Origin: Paramacrobiotus metropolitanus
Lineage: Eukaryota; Tardigrada; Eutardigrada; Parachela; Macrobiotidae
Assembly: GCF_019649055.1 (NCBI RefSeq)
Contig: NW_026570273.1
Span: forward strand, 620,001 to 684,000
Length of the DNA: 64,000 nt
Direction of reading: 5' to 3'
This document shows, piece after piece, positions 12,460-24,307 of the stretch. The notes beneath the pieces are model-generated. The model did not search any database. It saw only the letters and a list, made by a program, of their open reading frames with translations, and was not told the origin of the DNA. The position numbers and the translations under genes are program-made. Position 1 is the first letter of the stretch. Each line of letters begins with the position of its first letter.

Positions 12460-13630
12460 GAAACTGTACAACAGAACGGAAAAAATGCCGGAAGCCCAGA
12501 TGTATCAGACGACTGACGTCCCAGTCGCTGGCAGCCAGATGCCTAGGAAAATAAACACCGGTGAGAACGCTTTTCGGGGACCGGAGGAGGAAATGAATCG
12601 CGAATTTGACCGCCCGAGATGGTGGTAGTGTAATGTAAATATCTATATGTTGAGAAGTACGTATAACTTTGTACCGTGCAAAGCAGCTGTTTGTATCTGA
12701 TCTTTATTGTACCATAAAGGAAACGCAACTGAACTGAATAACAGGAATCGTAGCAAAGTACCTAAAGTAAGGAACACGAAGTTGCTAAGTGAAATAGCAC
12801 AAAGAAATACGAGAAATCAAGTACAGCGGAACAGCATCGTATCGTACACTTCCGATAGTACGGACATATGTACATACGTACACTACACGTAACAACGTCA
12901 CCTGCGTGGTTGTACATGATGATTCTCTAGATGCCAAATCAGCTGTAGCCAAACCAGCTGTAGACACATTCGCCAAACCAGCTGTAGACACATTTTAATA
13001 TGCCATTACCATCAAAATAACAAAAAGTGCAAGCGCGGGCGCACTGCTTCGCAGTATAAATTTGAATATTAAAAAGGCAGCCAAAATCTCTGTATTGTCA
13101 TAAGGCAAAGGTAAAATACTTCACACAGCTGTTGCGCTTCTCCTAATGGCAGCAAATTAAGAGCTTGCTCAAAAAAAGCGGTAGAGCGCGCTTCGGCAGT
13201 TAGTTCACAAATTTTTGGCCAATTTGATGCATCAGTTTGCATAAAGTTCGAGCTGCGAGCTAGGATCACCAGTTCGCTAAATTTTGGTGTACATAGGACG
13301 TAGCAAAGATCGGGCCTGCAAATGCGATACTGGAATGCTTTATTAGTTATCCACAACAGTGCTGCGATAAAAATTACAAAATGCCTCCTCTGGATATAAC
13401 CTCTGGATATTTTCTTAGGCGGTGTATCACCTCATACAGCTCAAACCAAATTCATTGATGCGACAGTTGTGATATCGCTGAGAATGTTTACAGACTAACG
13501 ATTATAGTTTTCTTTTGTAAATAATATGTTCACAATATAGGTAGTCACTTTTCAGTTGTTTAGAGGGCGACTTTTTCAGAAGTCTTTTTCAGAAGTCTCA
13601 GATTGCGTAGATTAATTTTTTGTCGGCAGC
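12460..13630. other. Intergenic region with short tandem repeat
   Basis: No supported gene. At 12933-12995 a unit like gccaaaccagctgtagacacatt is repeated about two and a half times. The remainder is AT-rich with only short open frames. Confidence 0.45.
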
Positions 13631-14100
13631 CTACCGCTCGCGGGTCCTGGCCTTGCAGTAGGCCTTACAGTTCTGTTCGTTCATAATGCTCGCATTTAAC
13701 GAGATGTCCAGACCGCCCGTTTCAACCGGAACTCGGGAAACGTTTGTCACTTTAATCAGATTTCCATTGTCATCCGGGACTGCCCATATATTTGGCAGGC
13801 CACGTGCACGCAGTAAATGATGATCGTGCATTATGGCAGATTTATCTGCTGATGAATTTGATCCGGAAACCCCGCTAACGGCGTATCCGATCAGGCGGAT
13901 CATGTCACCGTCTGGCGCTGCTGGTGTAGGTGACAAGATATACGGAGTGACCGATGTAATCTCAAATCGGGTTGTCGGTGCAGGCGCAGGAAGGACTTGT
14001 ATCCATTGCGGTGCAATCTGTGCCCGGCAACACTGAAAAGAGCTGTAAGCGGCTATACACTGTAATAGCGATGACATCGTGGATAACAAAAAGTTTCTAT
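13631..14100 (-). pseudogene. Secreted family P, copy 2 (frameshifted)
   Basis: The minus strand reads LFVIHDVIAITVYSRLQLF in one frame and then IAPQWIQVLP, DMIRLIGYAVSG, KSAIMHDHHLLRARGLPNIW and AVPDDNG in another. Compared with copy 1, the stretch from HDV to PQW is one base longer (67 versus 66 nt from the matching codon), so a 1-nt insertion broke the frame. The 3' part is open to a TAG at 13631-13633. No signal-peptide exon was located. It lies downstream, on the same strand, of the B-like LU gene at 14440-15546. Confidence 0.65.
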
Positions 14101-14439
14101 GGGACAATACGGTCAGGGTCCGTATCTGACTGAGTTGCGTTCCTGAAAAAAATTACCGTAAACATGTCACCGAAAAAATGTTCTGCTGGTTAATGGTACA
14201 TAAAGAATCCGCATAATCCGTTCTGCCCGAATTCGACAGAGAGGTTTTGCCGCGTTAACTCGCGGACCCTTATGCTGGTGACAGTCGTTGCCACTGAGTC
14301 ACCATAGACAGTTACTGTTGCTACGTTTTATGGGAAGAACGGATTATTTTACGTACAAGCGCGGATACATTTCTCGGGGAAAAAGTCAACAAAAATTGGT
14401 TCTCTGCGCTAATTGCAAAATGTACGTGGTTGGACCAAC

Positions 14440-15546
14440 CTTGTGAATCTTGCTGGATGAAACGCACAGCGCCGTTGTTGCAGCGATCAGAATCGCAATA
14501 CTGCAGCGTACTGATGACAAAGTCCCGATTCGGCGGCTGCGATTTGTAGGTGCGCGATTCGTTGAAACGGCTTTCGAACGCGGTGACCTTCTTTACTCGC
14601 AGCACCCCGGCGGCGTCTTCTTCACAGACGTCGGAGGTGTTGTAGCCGGCGGGTACGGCATCACAGGCTATCTGACCGCAACGGGCGCAACCGCGGTACA
14701 CCATGGGCACTATATTCTCAAACACTTAAATGTTTATTTAGCACAAAACTCGACAAAATTGTTAGGCCAGAGGGCTGTGCTGTCCATCACTTACACTTGG
14801 CGGGCGCATTCTGCAAAATGAATGAAAAAAATCAGAAATTAATTGGGGAAGGTTTTTTTGCCATGCTTTGTAAAGCACCATGAAATATCTGGCGCGTCGT
14901 AAATTCAATGTGCATCAAGACATTTGCCGCCCGAATTTGTTACTGCGACTGAAAATTCATTGATTCAGCGCACATTACTATTATCGCATCAAGGTTGCAG
15001 CGGTTAGTTGGCAGTAACAGGTTTTAGTGCTTTTTCTGGGTTCATTATGCATTTTCTGCGTAGCTTGTCCATGTATTGATTGGGACGGAAGACGTAAGGA
15101 ACTCGCAACTAACAACTATTTTTCTGACTCTTCATAAACAGACACAACAGCAAAATTGTGAATTTTTATCCTATGATCCCATGAAAATAGTGAGCTGCCA
15201 ACCGAGTGAGCTTCCCAAATCCGTTCCCAGTATTGTACACCCCCCTGCCTTGCTTTAATGCATATAATATAGCACTATCTTCTGGAGGTAAAAAATCCCG
15301 CCAGTTTTTTGGGAAGCAATAGTGGGTTCCCACGCGCTTTGGTACATGGGAGCGCACCACCGCCGTTTGTGGGCTGTTTGCAAATTTAGGAACAAGCGTA
15401 CCCTGACATACCGTAAGTGTAGCATACTCCCTCGGGGCACAGTTGTGTTTTCATTTCCCAGTGGAATGATGTCCATCCTCGACCAAGTCCACATACTGGA
15501 CCATCCGCGGCACCTTCACAGGAATAGCAAACGATGGCGCCGCCAT
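14440..15546 (-). pseudogene. Ly6/uPAR-like (LU) B-type copy, frame disturbed at exon 2 end
   Basis: Exon 2 starts at 15546 after CACCAG and encodes GAIVCYSCEG..PVCGLGRGWTSFHW..TQLCPEGVCYTY. Its end differs from LU-B by a 5-nt insertion near 15412, so splicing at the homologous donor (GTACGC) gives the wrong phase. A new GTATGT donor at 15411 gives phase 1. A 16-nt microexon, AATGCGCCCGCCAAGT, lies at 14810-14795 between TTTTGCAG and GTAAGT. Exon 4 (14709-14440) encodes PMVYRGCARCGQIACDAVPAGYNTS..VCEED..LQYCDSDRCNNG, with three extra residues against LU-B. From the new donor, skipping the microexon would restore frame. The signal-peptide exon was not found. Intron sequence near 15335 also matches the LU-B intron near 45100. 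Confidence 0.65.
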
Positions 15547-16889
15547 CTGGTGGAGCAATACGATGCAATGTCACCATAAAAGTTTAAAAGCAGACACCTG
15601 GTAGAACGTTATGATTTACACAAATTTTGAACAGCCACTTTGTCAACCCAGGCGCATGACTCCCTTCTGCACATCGTACGCAGTTGGTTGTCACGAATGA
15701 GTTACAAGAGTCGATCAGCATGTAAAAACTTTTCCGTAATTTCCATCGCATCAACACAGCGACAAAAAAATATAAATTCACGGGTACATGTAACGCCAAA
15801 CTGCATACTACGCCACGCCACGCGGCACCGTTTACGCTCTAAATGAATTTAAGATGGCGGCGCGGCGGATACATGCCATACATTTACATACTTCGTAGTC
15901 TACACTCTACAGTAAAGGTGCATACTACATATGCGTATGCAGCCCTGTTAAAAAATTTTTCACTGACCTCCACTCCTCCAGTAGCTGTGAGACCGACGAG
16001 AAAGAAAGTGCAAATATAACCTAAGTTTTCCATGACCCAAAATAATATGAACTAAACAGTTGTTACATTGCAAAATACTCGAAAACTTGGAAGCCTTTTG
16101 CAAACACAAAAAGAGCTGTATTATGAAAACCGAGGATACTGTTGAAACCGCTGTGCCTTTCCGGTGTTGTACAATATGTACCCAAAAGTACATTGATGTT
16201 TTTTTGAGTTTGCCCAAGGCTGAAGAAACTCAGAAAGTGACAAGAAAGTGACGCGGAAGAAACACACACTCTATTGTGTTCAGAAACATCTCACGTATAA
16301 AGAAAGCCTCTTATTGATAACAAAACCCGGATTTTGACGGCAAATATTGCTGAACGGTGAACCTAAACAATAACTTCGTATATAAATATCACCAGACTTC
16401 AACGGTAACGGATATAACTTTCGTAAAGGCTTCCCGATCAGAAAAAAGCAGAACATTTTGATAGAATATCATAATCAGTCAATGATACCATAGGTTGGCA
16501 ACTTGGCACAGGGTTCTGTTTTCGACGTGCACATCAAAACCGCAAAAAAATTAAAGCATTGCGCGGCGTCGATTTATGTACTCGTATATTACTGCTAAAC
16601 ATAAACATGGAAATAAAAGAGGGATTGCTAACTTGAAATTGCTATCAAAAATGGTGTCTGCACAATACTATCGTGAAATGGAATCATTTTTTGTGTGGTA
16701 TATTTTTACGCTTATTCAGTTTTCGCTAGCTCTGAAAGTCAATTGCTCGATTTCCGGTTGAGCAGGTTGTTGCACCTAGACCAAAATGCGACATCACGAT
16801 ACGGGGCATTCAAACTATCTTTTGCAATTCTAACTGCACAATATCTGCCGTTTTAACATTTTTCACAACTCGATATTCTGACTTCATTA
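15547..16889. other. Intergenic region, no gene recognised
   Basis: Only short open frames without family features are seen. The missing signal exon of the B-type LU copy could lie here on the minus strand, but I could not identify it. Confidence 0.4.
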
Positions 16890-17469
16890 TTATTCTTCTG
16901 CCGGCTTCATCCCTGGGGCAGTGTCCGGCACGCGGGATGGTGAGCGCGACACTGGTACAAGCGCTCCATCATCATTGGGAATAGCCCACACACTAGGCAG
17001 ATCGGCACTCCTCATCCTAGCATGGACCTCGTGCAGCACCGTGGTGTTGCTCAATAGCGCCTCCGATACTCGACGGACGAGGTATGTGATTACACGAATG
17101 GGTTTGCCAATGGATGTTGTCGCAGAGGAGTGCGGCCGGTCTCTCTGCATTTCCAGGGAAACAGTTTCACCTAGAATGGGCCTCCACTGAGGAAGAATCT
17201 GTTTTTTAAGAACTTGTGCCGTTTCACCTTTGGAACTGACTTCAAGGACGATGACATCCTGGATAACAAATTGTTCCCCGCTTTGCTTGACGGAATTTTC
17301 GGCAGTACCTTTAAATTACACATTAGAACTCCGTCAGGCACACAACCGAAACTTTGAATGGGTATGAATGCGTTGATTGCACAAAGAGATGGAGTAACTG
17401 AAACAAACCTCAAGTTGTGGCGAAACCGACGAAAATTAAGAAAAACAATATAATGGCTAAATTTTTCAT
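16890..17469 (-). CDS. Secreted family P, copy 3
   Basis: Exon 1 starts at 17469 with a hydrophobic leader, MKNLAIILFFLIFVGFA. Exon 2 (17308-16890) follows TTTAAAG in phase 1 and is fully open: EQFVIQDVIVLEVSSKGE, ILPQWRPILGE, IRVITYLVRR, VLHEVHARMRSADLPSVWAI, PNDDG, ending PGMKPAEE. The best-scoring donor of exon 1 (GTTTGT, after 61 nt) would place a TGA two bases before the splice. A weaker GTTTCG donor after 43 nt gives an uninterrupted frame of about 154 residues. The family is unrecognised. It has no cysteine framework and is probably exported. Confidence 0.6.
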
Positions 17470-18630
17470 GTTGTGCCGCAAGATAGAATAAAATAAATTC
17501 AAGTTGTGACACGAGTTAAAGAGCTAACGCTGCAGTGATTATAATGTGGAAACCGAAGCTCTCGAAATTGTAACGTATTTCTAGTTTGGCAGTTTGTCCA
17601 CGTATAGCAGCATGCACAAGCAGAAATCTTTCGCCACAGGCATTATTATTATTTTGTTAACACGTATTAATTGTGACGTATTATAAATCCACGCCATTCC
17701 GTGATTCACTGAGTGATATCATACGAAAAGTACAGTCAAACTTTGCAGCGACTTTGATATGATTTACTGTACTAGTCAACAGTATACTGATTGTTTTGTT
17801 GATTGCTATTATTTTTGCTTCTGCTGCACTCTTGAACTTGGTTTGAACCCGGAGAAATTAGGTACCTCTCGGTAAACAAGAACGTATTTGTGATTAACCA
17901 AAAATGGCGTTACCCATCCAACGAATTTGAACGCCATAAGGGCATGGTCCCCTGAAAGTGCGATAAAGCCAGCTTTTTCCATAAACAAATTAAAAATAGT
18001 TTTCCTAAGTCACTAAAGTTTTTTAAAATTAAGTACGGTTTTATCGCATTAAGCGGAGTATGCGGCAAGCCGATGGTATTGTAAAAATACCCTTTTTAAA
18101 GTTAACGAAGAGTGTTGAAACTGGAAGCATGGACCAGATCTACTACCTGTACTTTCGAGTGGGTGTGTTGTGGGGTAAAATTTCTTTCCAGGAATTCATT
18201 GTAGATCGAATCGTAAGAGCATCCGAAGCGAAGCCGAAGATGACTTGTGTCCATTAATAAAAGAAGAGAACACTACGTTAGAGAATTCAGAAAGCGGCTT
18301 CCAGCGATAAATGCATACCCTGAACAGCTATCGAGATTAAATTGGCCGATGGTTTATCTGATACGGTAACTTTTAAGGCCAGCCAGTCGCGCTAGGTTTA
18401 TTGGACTTTTCCTGAATCAGTTCTTACTGCTCTGGTATTACCAGAAAAATCGAAAATGGTTAAATTTGAAGACTGCTTAAATTTGTATACTTTGTAAATT
18501 TGTATTTGCTTAAATTTGTATAGATATGCAGACGACCAGTCCTGTTGCACTGCATCCGGTCCACTTCCTGTTATTCTTTTCTTTTTGTTTCGTTCCTTGA
18601 TGTCATTCAATAATTGCAGCTTTTCCGTGT
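17470..18630. other. Intergenic region with a dispersed repeat copy
   Basis: The segment 18185-18372 resembles 23215-23395 in the same orientation. Shared words include CTTTCCAGG, GATGAC.TGT and ACCCTGAACAGCTATC. I cannot name the repeat. No gene is supported. Confidence 0.4.
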
Positions 18631-19326
18631 CTAATTATAAACGGGAATCGATCCTGCATTGCATTCGGGCCCGTTGTTGCAGTACTGTACCGCGCCGTTC
18701 TGCATTGTCAGTTTGGGTGCATAGAAGAAACGCATTTCATTGAACAACCGGCCGGCTGTAGTATTTACCGGCAGCAACCGATTATGCTCATCACAAGGAA
18801 AGGTCGGGCTACCGAAACCCGGAATCATGTTGCAAAAGACCCCACCGCAGCCGCGCATGACGAACGGTAAGGAGCCAGCTTCCACCTATATCAGCGATAC
18901 AGTACAAATTGACAGCCTAAAATGATTCAAACGGTTTCACGGATTATGAGCGAATATTGCAAAAAATTAAATAGCTGATTGATGCAGAAGTCGCAGCTGT
19001 TTTTGTAAAAACTGAGCGCACTTGATCCGTTGAGCGATTTGCAAAATAAACGTTCTGAATACGTTTATTGATGGAATTAAGCAAATTTTTCTTTGAGTGT
19101 GTGAAACAGGAGTTTGAAGAGGTAGAACAGCATTAGCATATCACCGTTCAAAAGATGTTCCTTCGTCCAGCTTTACGCTTAGTCGTACCTTGACGTATGT
19201 AAAGCAGTATCCCGCGTTACACGCTACCCGTTGCGCTCGGGGATCGACGGAACCTTGTAGGCCACATTCTTCCGCAACCAAACTCAAACACTTGGATGCA
19301 GCTGGTTACAGACGGCACGCTGTCCG
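18631..19326 (-). pseudogene. Ly6/uPAR-like (LU) A-type pseudogene (1-nt insertion)
   Basis: Exon 2 (19326-19189) starts after TTTCAG and encodes SVTSCIQ, then, in a shifted frame, VAEECGLQGS..RVACNAGYCFTYVK, ending at GTACGA. It is 138 nt against 137 in LU-A, so a single inserted base after SCIQ explains the shift. Exon 3 (18885-18631) begins in phase 0 with VEAGSLPFVMRGCGGVFCNM and runs to GAVQYCNNGPECNAGSIPVYN followed by TAG. The hydrophobic GPI tail present in LU-A is missing. A partial copy of this locus lies on the plus strand at 39376-39850. Confidence 0.75.
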
Positions 19327-19479
19327 CTGAAACGTGAGATACCGATCGTTCGGAATTTTATTGCAAAGCGTACTTATGTGCGTTATTGCGTAAGATAGCG
19401 CCGCAACGAGCTTAGCGGAAACAGGGAACGTGAGGAGTCGCGTCTTATATATTGCGCCTTCTAGTTTCAGCAGAAATTT

Positions 19480-20608
19480 TTACCATCTACCTGAAATGTC
19501 ACTGGCAACTGCTGCTACCGCTGCCGTTTCGTTATTCGCCGGCTGATTGGTCGATGGCACTCTTGTAGCATTTCCGATGCTCTTTGATCCGGAAGCCGGT
19601 GCCGGCAAAGCCATCGGGAGCATGGGCGCGTGCGACGCCGGCGTCGCCGTGCCCATAGTAAGTTCATCCAGTTGAGCCATTTTATTGGTGAACAGTACAA
19701 CACCAGTAAAAATTTCTTCTGTCGCTGGTAGCTGCCCATGACCGGGCTCTCCTTCTCTTCACATTCGTACCTTGACCAGTGCCGCCCTAAAATATAACAT
19801 TTTAAAAATATCATTGAAAAGGAACAAGGAGTAATCTGCGAAGTGCAAACGAGATCAAACAGAGTCGGCTTCTAATAACTGACAGTGACCACTGCTATTA
19901 CATACATAATTTGCCTAGCTGAGCACCCAGTGGTTGTTATGTGATCAGGAGTTCCCCAGGTAACCTGCGATCTCGAGAAGGGGCAGTGATAAATTAATAA
20001 AACTATGTAATCGGTGAAAAAGGCCGTTCCGAAAGAAGAGCAAATTAGGGTAAGCTAGAAAACTGAAGATATTATGTGTTTGCGCCTTTGAGAGCAACCT
20101 ACCAAATCTTACGCCGCAGAGCTACCCTTCTTGAAAAATAAAATCTTGCGCCCGGAGCCCGCCCGGTGTGTCTGGGTGCAAACAAATTTAAAACTCTTTT
20201 ATCGATTTGCTTCTGGCGTTACGGTAAAAGTTTTTTTTCGCACGCTGCCGTAACGCAACACATGGCGCGAGACGGAGCGCCCCTCCTCTCCAGAAGCCCA
20301 AAGACCAGAGTCTGGTCATGTTAATTATTGTTAACAGAATAATGTTAATTATTCTGCAGTGTCCATGTCTTTCGTAGCCCGTTTCTTTCTTGCATACACT
20401 TTTGCTCTTCTTTTCGGAACGGGCTTGCATAAGTACCGCCTCACCATCACGAGAGTGTAGCAGATGCCCTCGGGACAGATGGCGCCGGTACCCTTGTCCA
20501 GATTGGATGGCGTCCAGCCTTTGTACTAACCACAGGAAGTTCCGGCTGTGCCGGGTTGCTCCATCGTTCCGTTGCAGTTGTAACATGCAATGACTGCAGC
20601 CCACAGTC
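19480..20608 (-). pseudogene. Ly6/uPAR-like (LU) C-type pseudogene (nonsense plus exon deletion)
   Basis: Exon 2 (20608-20445) reads GLWAAVIACYNCNGTMEQ..SCG, then TAG at 20526-20528 where LU-C has Trp (CGWYKGW), then YKGWTPSNLDKG..CPEGICYTLVM, ending at GTGAGG in phase 0. The 16-nt microexon GGCGGCACTGGTCAAG lies at 19786-19771 with a GTACGA donor. The cysteine-rich part of exon 4 is absent, and what follows is the Ala/Pro-rich tail (TATPASHAPMLPMALP..TNQPANNETAAVAA) ending near 19480. It is the mirror copy of LU-C at 58745-60714. Confidence 0.7.
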
Positions 20609-23019
20609 CTAGTCGTGTTCAACGTTCTGATAAAAACATCCAAGTATTTTACTGTATATCCATGTGCTGATGAGCAATTTAATTAAAGAGTGAATTTGCG
20701 GGATACGTTGTATAAATCGAATATAATTGACACAAGTGGCTTAATTCATGGTTGCCCTGTCCATTCGATCATGTCGGTACTGCAGTGTGATTGGTGAAAA
20801 AAAATTAATAAGCAATAGGAATTTGCTGTAGGCACCCCCTATAGGTACCTACAGGCACCCTTAAGTGGTATCGGGTGCATTATCATTTAAGTGATTCACC
20901 ATACCACTTAAATGATTCTCGATATCATTGAAGGGATATCGAGAAGAAACGCATCAAATATTTGGTGACAGAAGGTCCGATTGCCTGGGAAAGGCACACC
21001 AAAGGCCTCTACAAGAAAACTGAATACCAATGCGTCCGAAAGAAAACGAAAAAAGAGGTGCAGGCATTACTTAATTCAAAGGCGATGCCTCTAGAAAACG
21101 AAGCGGAAAGGGGTGCATTTAGCCTCACCCTAAATAAGTGTAAAATGCCTTTTCAGATAATTATACCAGGAAGATGGCGTTCCTACTTACGTGATTATAT
21201 AAGTGCAGAAAATTAAAGTATTGCGCTTGGCAACATAATAATGGTAATTCATACACCTAAGATTATTCGTGTCTATGTGGAGACACAATTTCAATGAAGC
21301 AACGAGATTTTTTGAGACATTTAATGAATAAATTTGTCATCAGAATTTCCTTTTATCGCAGTGCACATGCCTCACAAACTTTAATATAGCCATTGCATCA
21401 TCTGGTCGTTGATGATTCTGACAGGGCGAACTGTCTTTAGTTTTGAATGTTATTTTCTTTAATTTTCTAATTAGTTTGAGTTAAGCAATTAGTGCAGACA
21501 AACCTGAACCCGCGGCACCATACAAAAGTAATGCAGTCCACAACCATGCCATTGCAAAAATAAGTATACTTAAAAGTTCAGAATTTAAATTGTACATACT
21601 GGGAATGCAGTTTAGGCAGCTACGATGAAACAACCGTAAGATACCAACGTTTACGAAATATGCAGTCGATTGCATAATAATTATTACTTTTAACGGCGCT
21701 GCGCTGCCCCTAATGGCTTTGTAAAGCGAGAACATAATGTTCCTCTAATGCAACAGCCGCTTGCAACTGTCGTATAAATTTCTGGGTAGTCGTCTTTCAG
21801 GTTTTTTTTTAGTATGCCAATATGGTGTTAGCAAAGCTGCTGTTAATTTAATAGATAACTGTTTGACTGGATTGCGACTGCTTCCGGCACGTCAAAGACA
21901 CGCAAGTGGCATTTTACAGTAGCAAGTGTTTACTGTAGCAAGTCTTTCTGTGAAACGGACGCGCTTGCTGTGATTCAAGATGATAAACCGCAAGATAACA
22001 AGCTGTTGTGATTCTTTCTCGCAGTTATTCGATACCGCACCATCTACGAGTATCATCGAATATCCCTCAAAACATGGGGCATTGCCAATAATACTGCGAT
22101 AATTTATGAGCCTCTTCCAAGTAACCCTGAACACATACTCGTACCGTTAACTAATCATCACTCCACTGAGATTTCCGTGGGTCGCTCAGTAGTGCGTTTG
22201 TAATTTTGCAGCATGCATTGCGGAACGGTGCTCTGATGGCGCAGATCGATTTCATCGGGTAATTCGATATTACAAGACCTCCTTGTCCATAGTTACTTAG
22301 CGATCTCCCAGTTCTCACTTGGTGAGCATTCCGGGGAAACTCGCTAACACAATGTCTAAGTTGAATTGATTGAGATTGGAGTGCTTTGCACAGGAGTGGT
22401 ATGCCGGTGGTTGTCAAGTATCTGCTTCTAACACCGCCTGCAATGCGACCTCAACGCCCTCTCACACCGCCATCATCACCCCCAAATTGACCACCAGTTT
22501 GTCACAAACGATCTCAGAACAAGGCAACAAAACCGGCCAAGTCGAAGGGCCAGCCAAATAAGCTGACTGATTACCGCCTCTTCATCGCTTGATCATCCCG
22601 CTTCGTTCACTGCTACTCCGGTCCGCTGGGAATCTCATTTGAATCAAAATGCACGGATCAACGTTTCGAATACCACAACACCCAGTCCATTTGGTAGTCT
22701 CTGTCATGAACACCCAGTTAAACCTGATAACCAGCAAATCTTAACCTTGTCTTGGCACCAGGCACGCACTTCCCGCCAAGTTGTAAACAAAAAACCAAAG
22801 CACAGTCCATCTTGACTGTTAGTTCGTTTTTAATTTTCTTCGTGGATAAACCTTAATGTGAAGCACCGTTATGTTGTTTCTAATTGACTTGGTTATTGTA
22901 TCACGATTATTTGGTAGAAAAGCACCACGACTATTTTACAATTATTCGCGCCTGATTTTGCGGCACATAATTGTGTACAATGCAACAATCTGTTGCAAGT
23001 AACACATAATTCAGAATAA
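20609..23019. other. Intergenic region, no gene recognised
   Basis: Several open frames of 60-90 codons occur (for example 20962-21216 on the plus strand, 22151-22417 on the minus strand), but none shows a domain, signal peptide or splice context I can support. Short palindromes occur near 20840-20945 (CACTTAAGTGG-like and GATATCGAGAA words). Confidence 0.35.
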
Positions 23020-23044
23020 GTACTTTTCAACACTATGGAATCTT

Positions 23045-23190
23045 TTAAGAAAAAGCGCACCACTAAAGGAAACCTGTTCAAAGAACAAGGCACGAACACA
23101 ACAGAATTCACTATAACACTTCTGTGCCTGGTTACTGATTCGTTCTAAAAAAATCCCCGGATACCATTTCCAGCGATATTTTTCACCCAT
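23045..23190 (-). pseudogene. Decayed F-box-like family fragment
   Basis: The minus strand reads YRWKWYPGIFLERISNQAQK, followed by ALFFEQVSFSGALFLKRF. This aligns with KWYPGKVLVRMFANQNLQ and ELVFREQVRLPSSEEDLRQR of exon 1 of the gene at 33289-35938. No other part of that gene is present, so this is a remnant. Confidence 0.5.
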
Positions 23191-23214
23191 ATCTAAATCT
23201 AGAAATACTGAAAA

Positions 23215-23395
23215 AGGTACTTTCCAGGGAATCGCTTGTAGACCATAAGAGCCTTTGAGGCGAAGCAAAGATGACCTGTACGTAGCAAAGATGTGCAGTA
23301 ATTAAAAAAATGGCTAAAAACCGATTTGCCGCGGTAAGCGAACACCCTGAACAGCTATCAAAATTATTTTAGCTGATAGATCACCTGATCAAGTA
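23215..23395. repeat. Dispersed repeat, second copy of 18185-18372
   Basis: Direct-orientation similarity to 18185-18372 over about 180 nt, with shared words CTTTCCAGG and ACCCTGAACAGCTATC. The type is unknown. Confidence 0.5.
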
Positions 23396-23600
23396 CTGCA
23401 TGATCCTGTAGTGTTATGGGATAAGTACTGAATACACACAAAGTCGAATCATTTGCAGTGAAAGTTTTGTTTCAAATGTTACCAACTTGACGCTCTTGCA
23501 CAACAATGCTTGCGCAAAACATAAAATAGTTTGTAATGTTTCCGAGGTTTATTTACGAAAGGTCACGCTTGCATCCACTTATTGACATAGGGTCTCCGGC

Positions 23601-24167
23601 TTAGCTATCAGGACAGCCGACGCGACTCTTGACAAATTCCGCTTCACCCAGCACACCATCGCCATTTGTATCCATCATGCGGAACAGCTGCTTAACTCGA
23701 CTTCCTGCCGCTGCAGGATTTTGTGCCGTTGCCACTTTTGGTGACTGCAGCTGGTCCATGACTTCTTGCACCGTCTGCAAAACGTTCTCCATCGTAATTC
23801 GCCCAAACGTTAATCGCAGAACATTACATGATATTTCTGCCAGCATGTAAATTTGTTTAAAGCAGGAACATACTGGTGAACGATCCGGATGCCGCTTCGC
23901 TAAGGGAAAATTGCGAACCGACTGATAATTGCATTCATTTCCGGTTTTGCAGTACTGCACGGTCCCGGCCTGCATATGTCCAGTGGATCGATGCCGAGAC
24001 GAGAAAGACCGAATGTGGTCAAAGGGGTCTCCCTGGTCGGGATCAAGTGGCGCAAGTTTGTCACTATCATCACAGACGCCGATTGAGTCCGCTGCGCCGG
24101 GAATATTTTTGCAGGACACTGGTCCACAACCACGCCATACTTTTGGAACGCTTCTATCGTTTTCCGT
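23601..24167 (-). CDS. LU half-domain joined to an EF-hand exon (5' incomplete)
   Basis: Exon 24167-23874 starts in phase 0 after GTTTTAG and encodes the second LU half: VWRGCGPVSCKNIPG, IGVCDDSDK, GTVQYCKTGNECNYQS. A 99-nt intron (GTATGT..TTTTGCAG) leads in phase 0 to exon 23774-23601: TVQEVMDQLQSPKVATAQN.., VKQLFRMMDTNGDGVLGEAE, FVKSRVGCPDS, stop. The loop DTNGDGVLGEAE has Asp1, Asn3, Asp5, Gly6, Leu8 and Glu12, a canonical calcium-binding EF-hand. The paralogue at 29845-30428 has the same exon order and phase. The signal peptide and first LU half were not found upstream. A secreted or cell-surface calcium-binding LU protein is inferred. Confidence 0.7.
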   Translation of the reverse strand, partial: TENDRSVPKVWRGCGPVSCKNIPGAADSIGVCDDSDKLAPLDPDQGDPFDHIRSFSSRHRSTGHMQAGTVQYCKTGNECNYQSVRNFPLAKRHPDRSPVCSCFKQIYMLAEISCNVLRLTFGRITMENVLQTVQEVMDQLQSPKVATAQNPAAAGSRVKQLFRMMDTNGDGVLGEAEFVKSRVGCPDS

Positions 24168-24307
24168 CTAAAACATTTAACGACAATGAGCTCCATAAAG
24201 AGAATTCAGAGATAACTATGCCACTGGCTGACCAATAATGAACGAGCTGACCAATAATAACAAAGATAGGTTTGATTTTCTAGAAGCATTTCCGGTTAAT
24301 TAAAGAT

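Noticed and set aside
20962-21216. Similarity of LLNSKAMPLENEAERGA to the F-box-like copy 1 segment with VENEAARGS
   Set aside because: The match is short and no neighbouring part of the F-box-like protein is present. It is too weak to call.
23601-24119. 172-codon open frame read straight through from LU to EF-hand
   Set aside because: The 99-nt segment 23873-23775 has GTATGT..TTTTGCAG borders, and the paralogue's EF exon starts at the same codon. I treat it as an intron.
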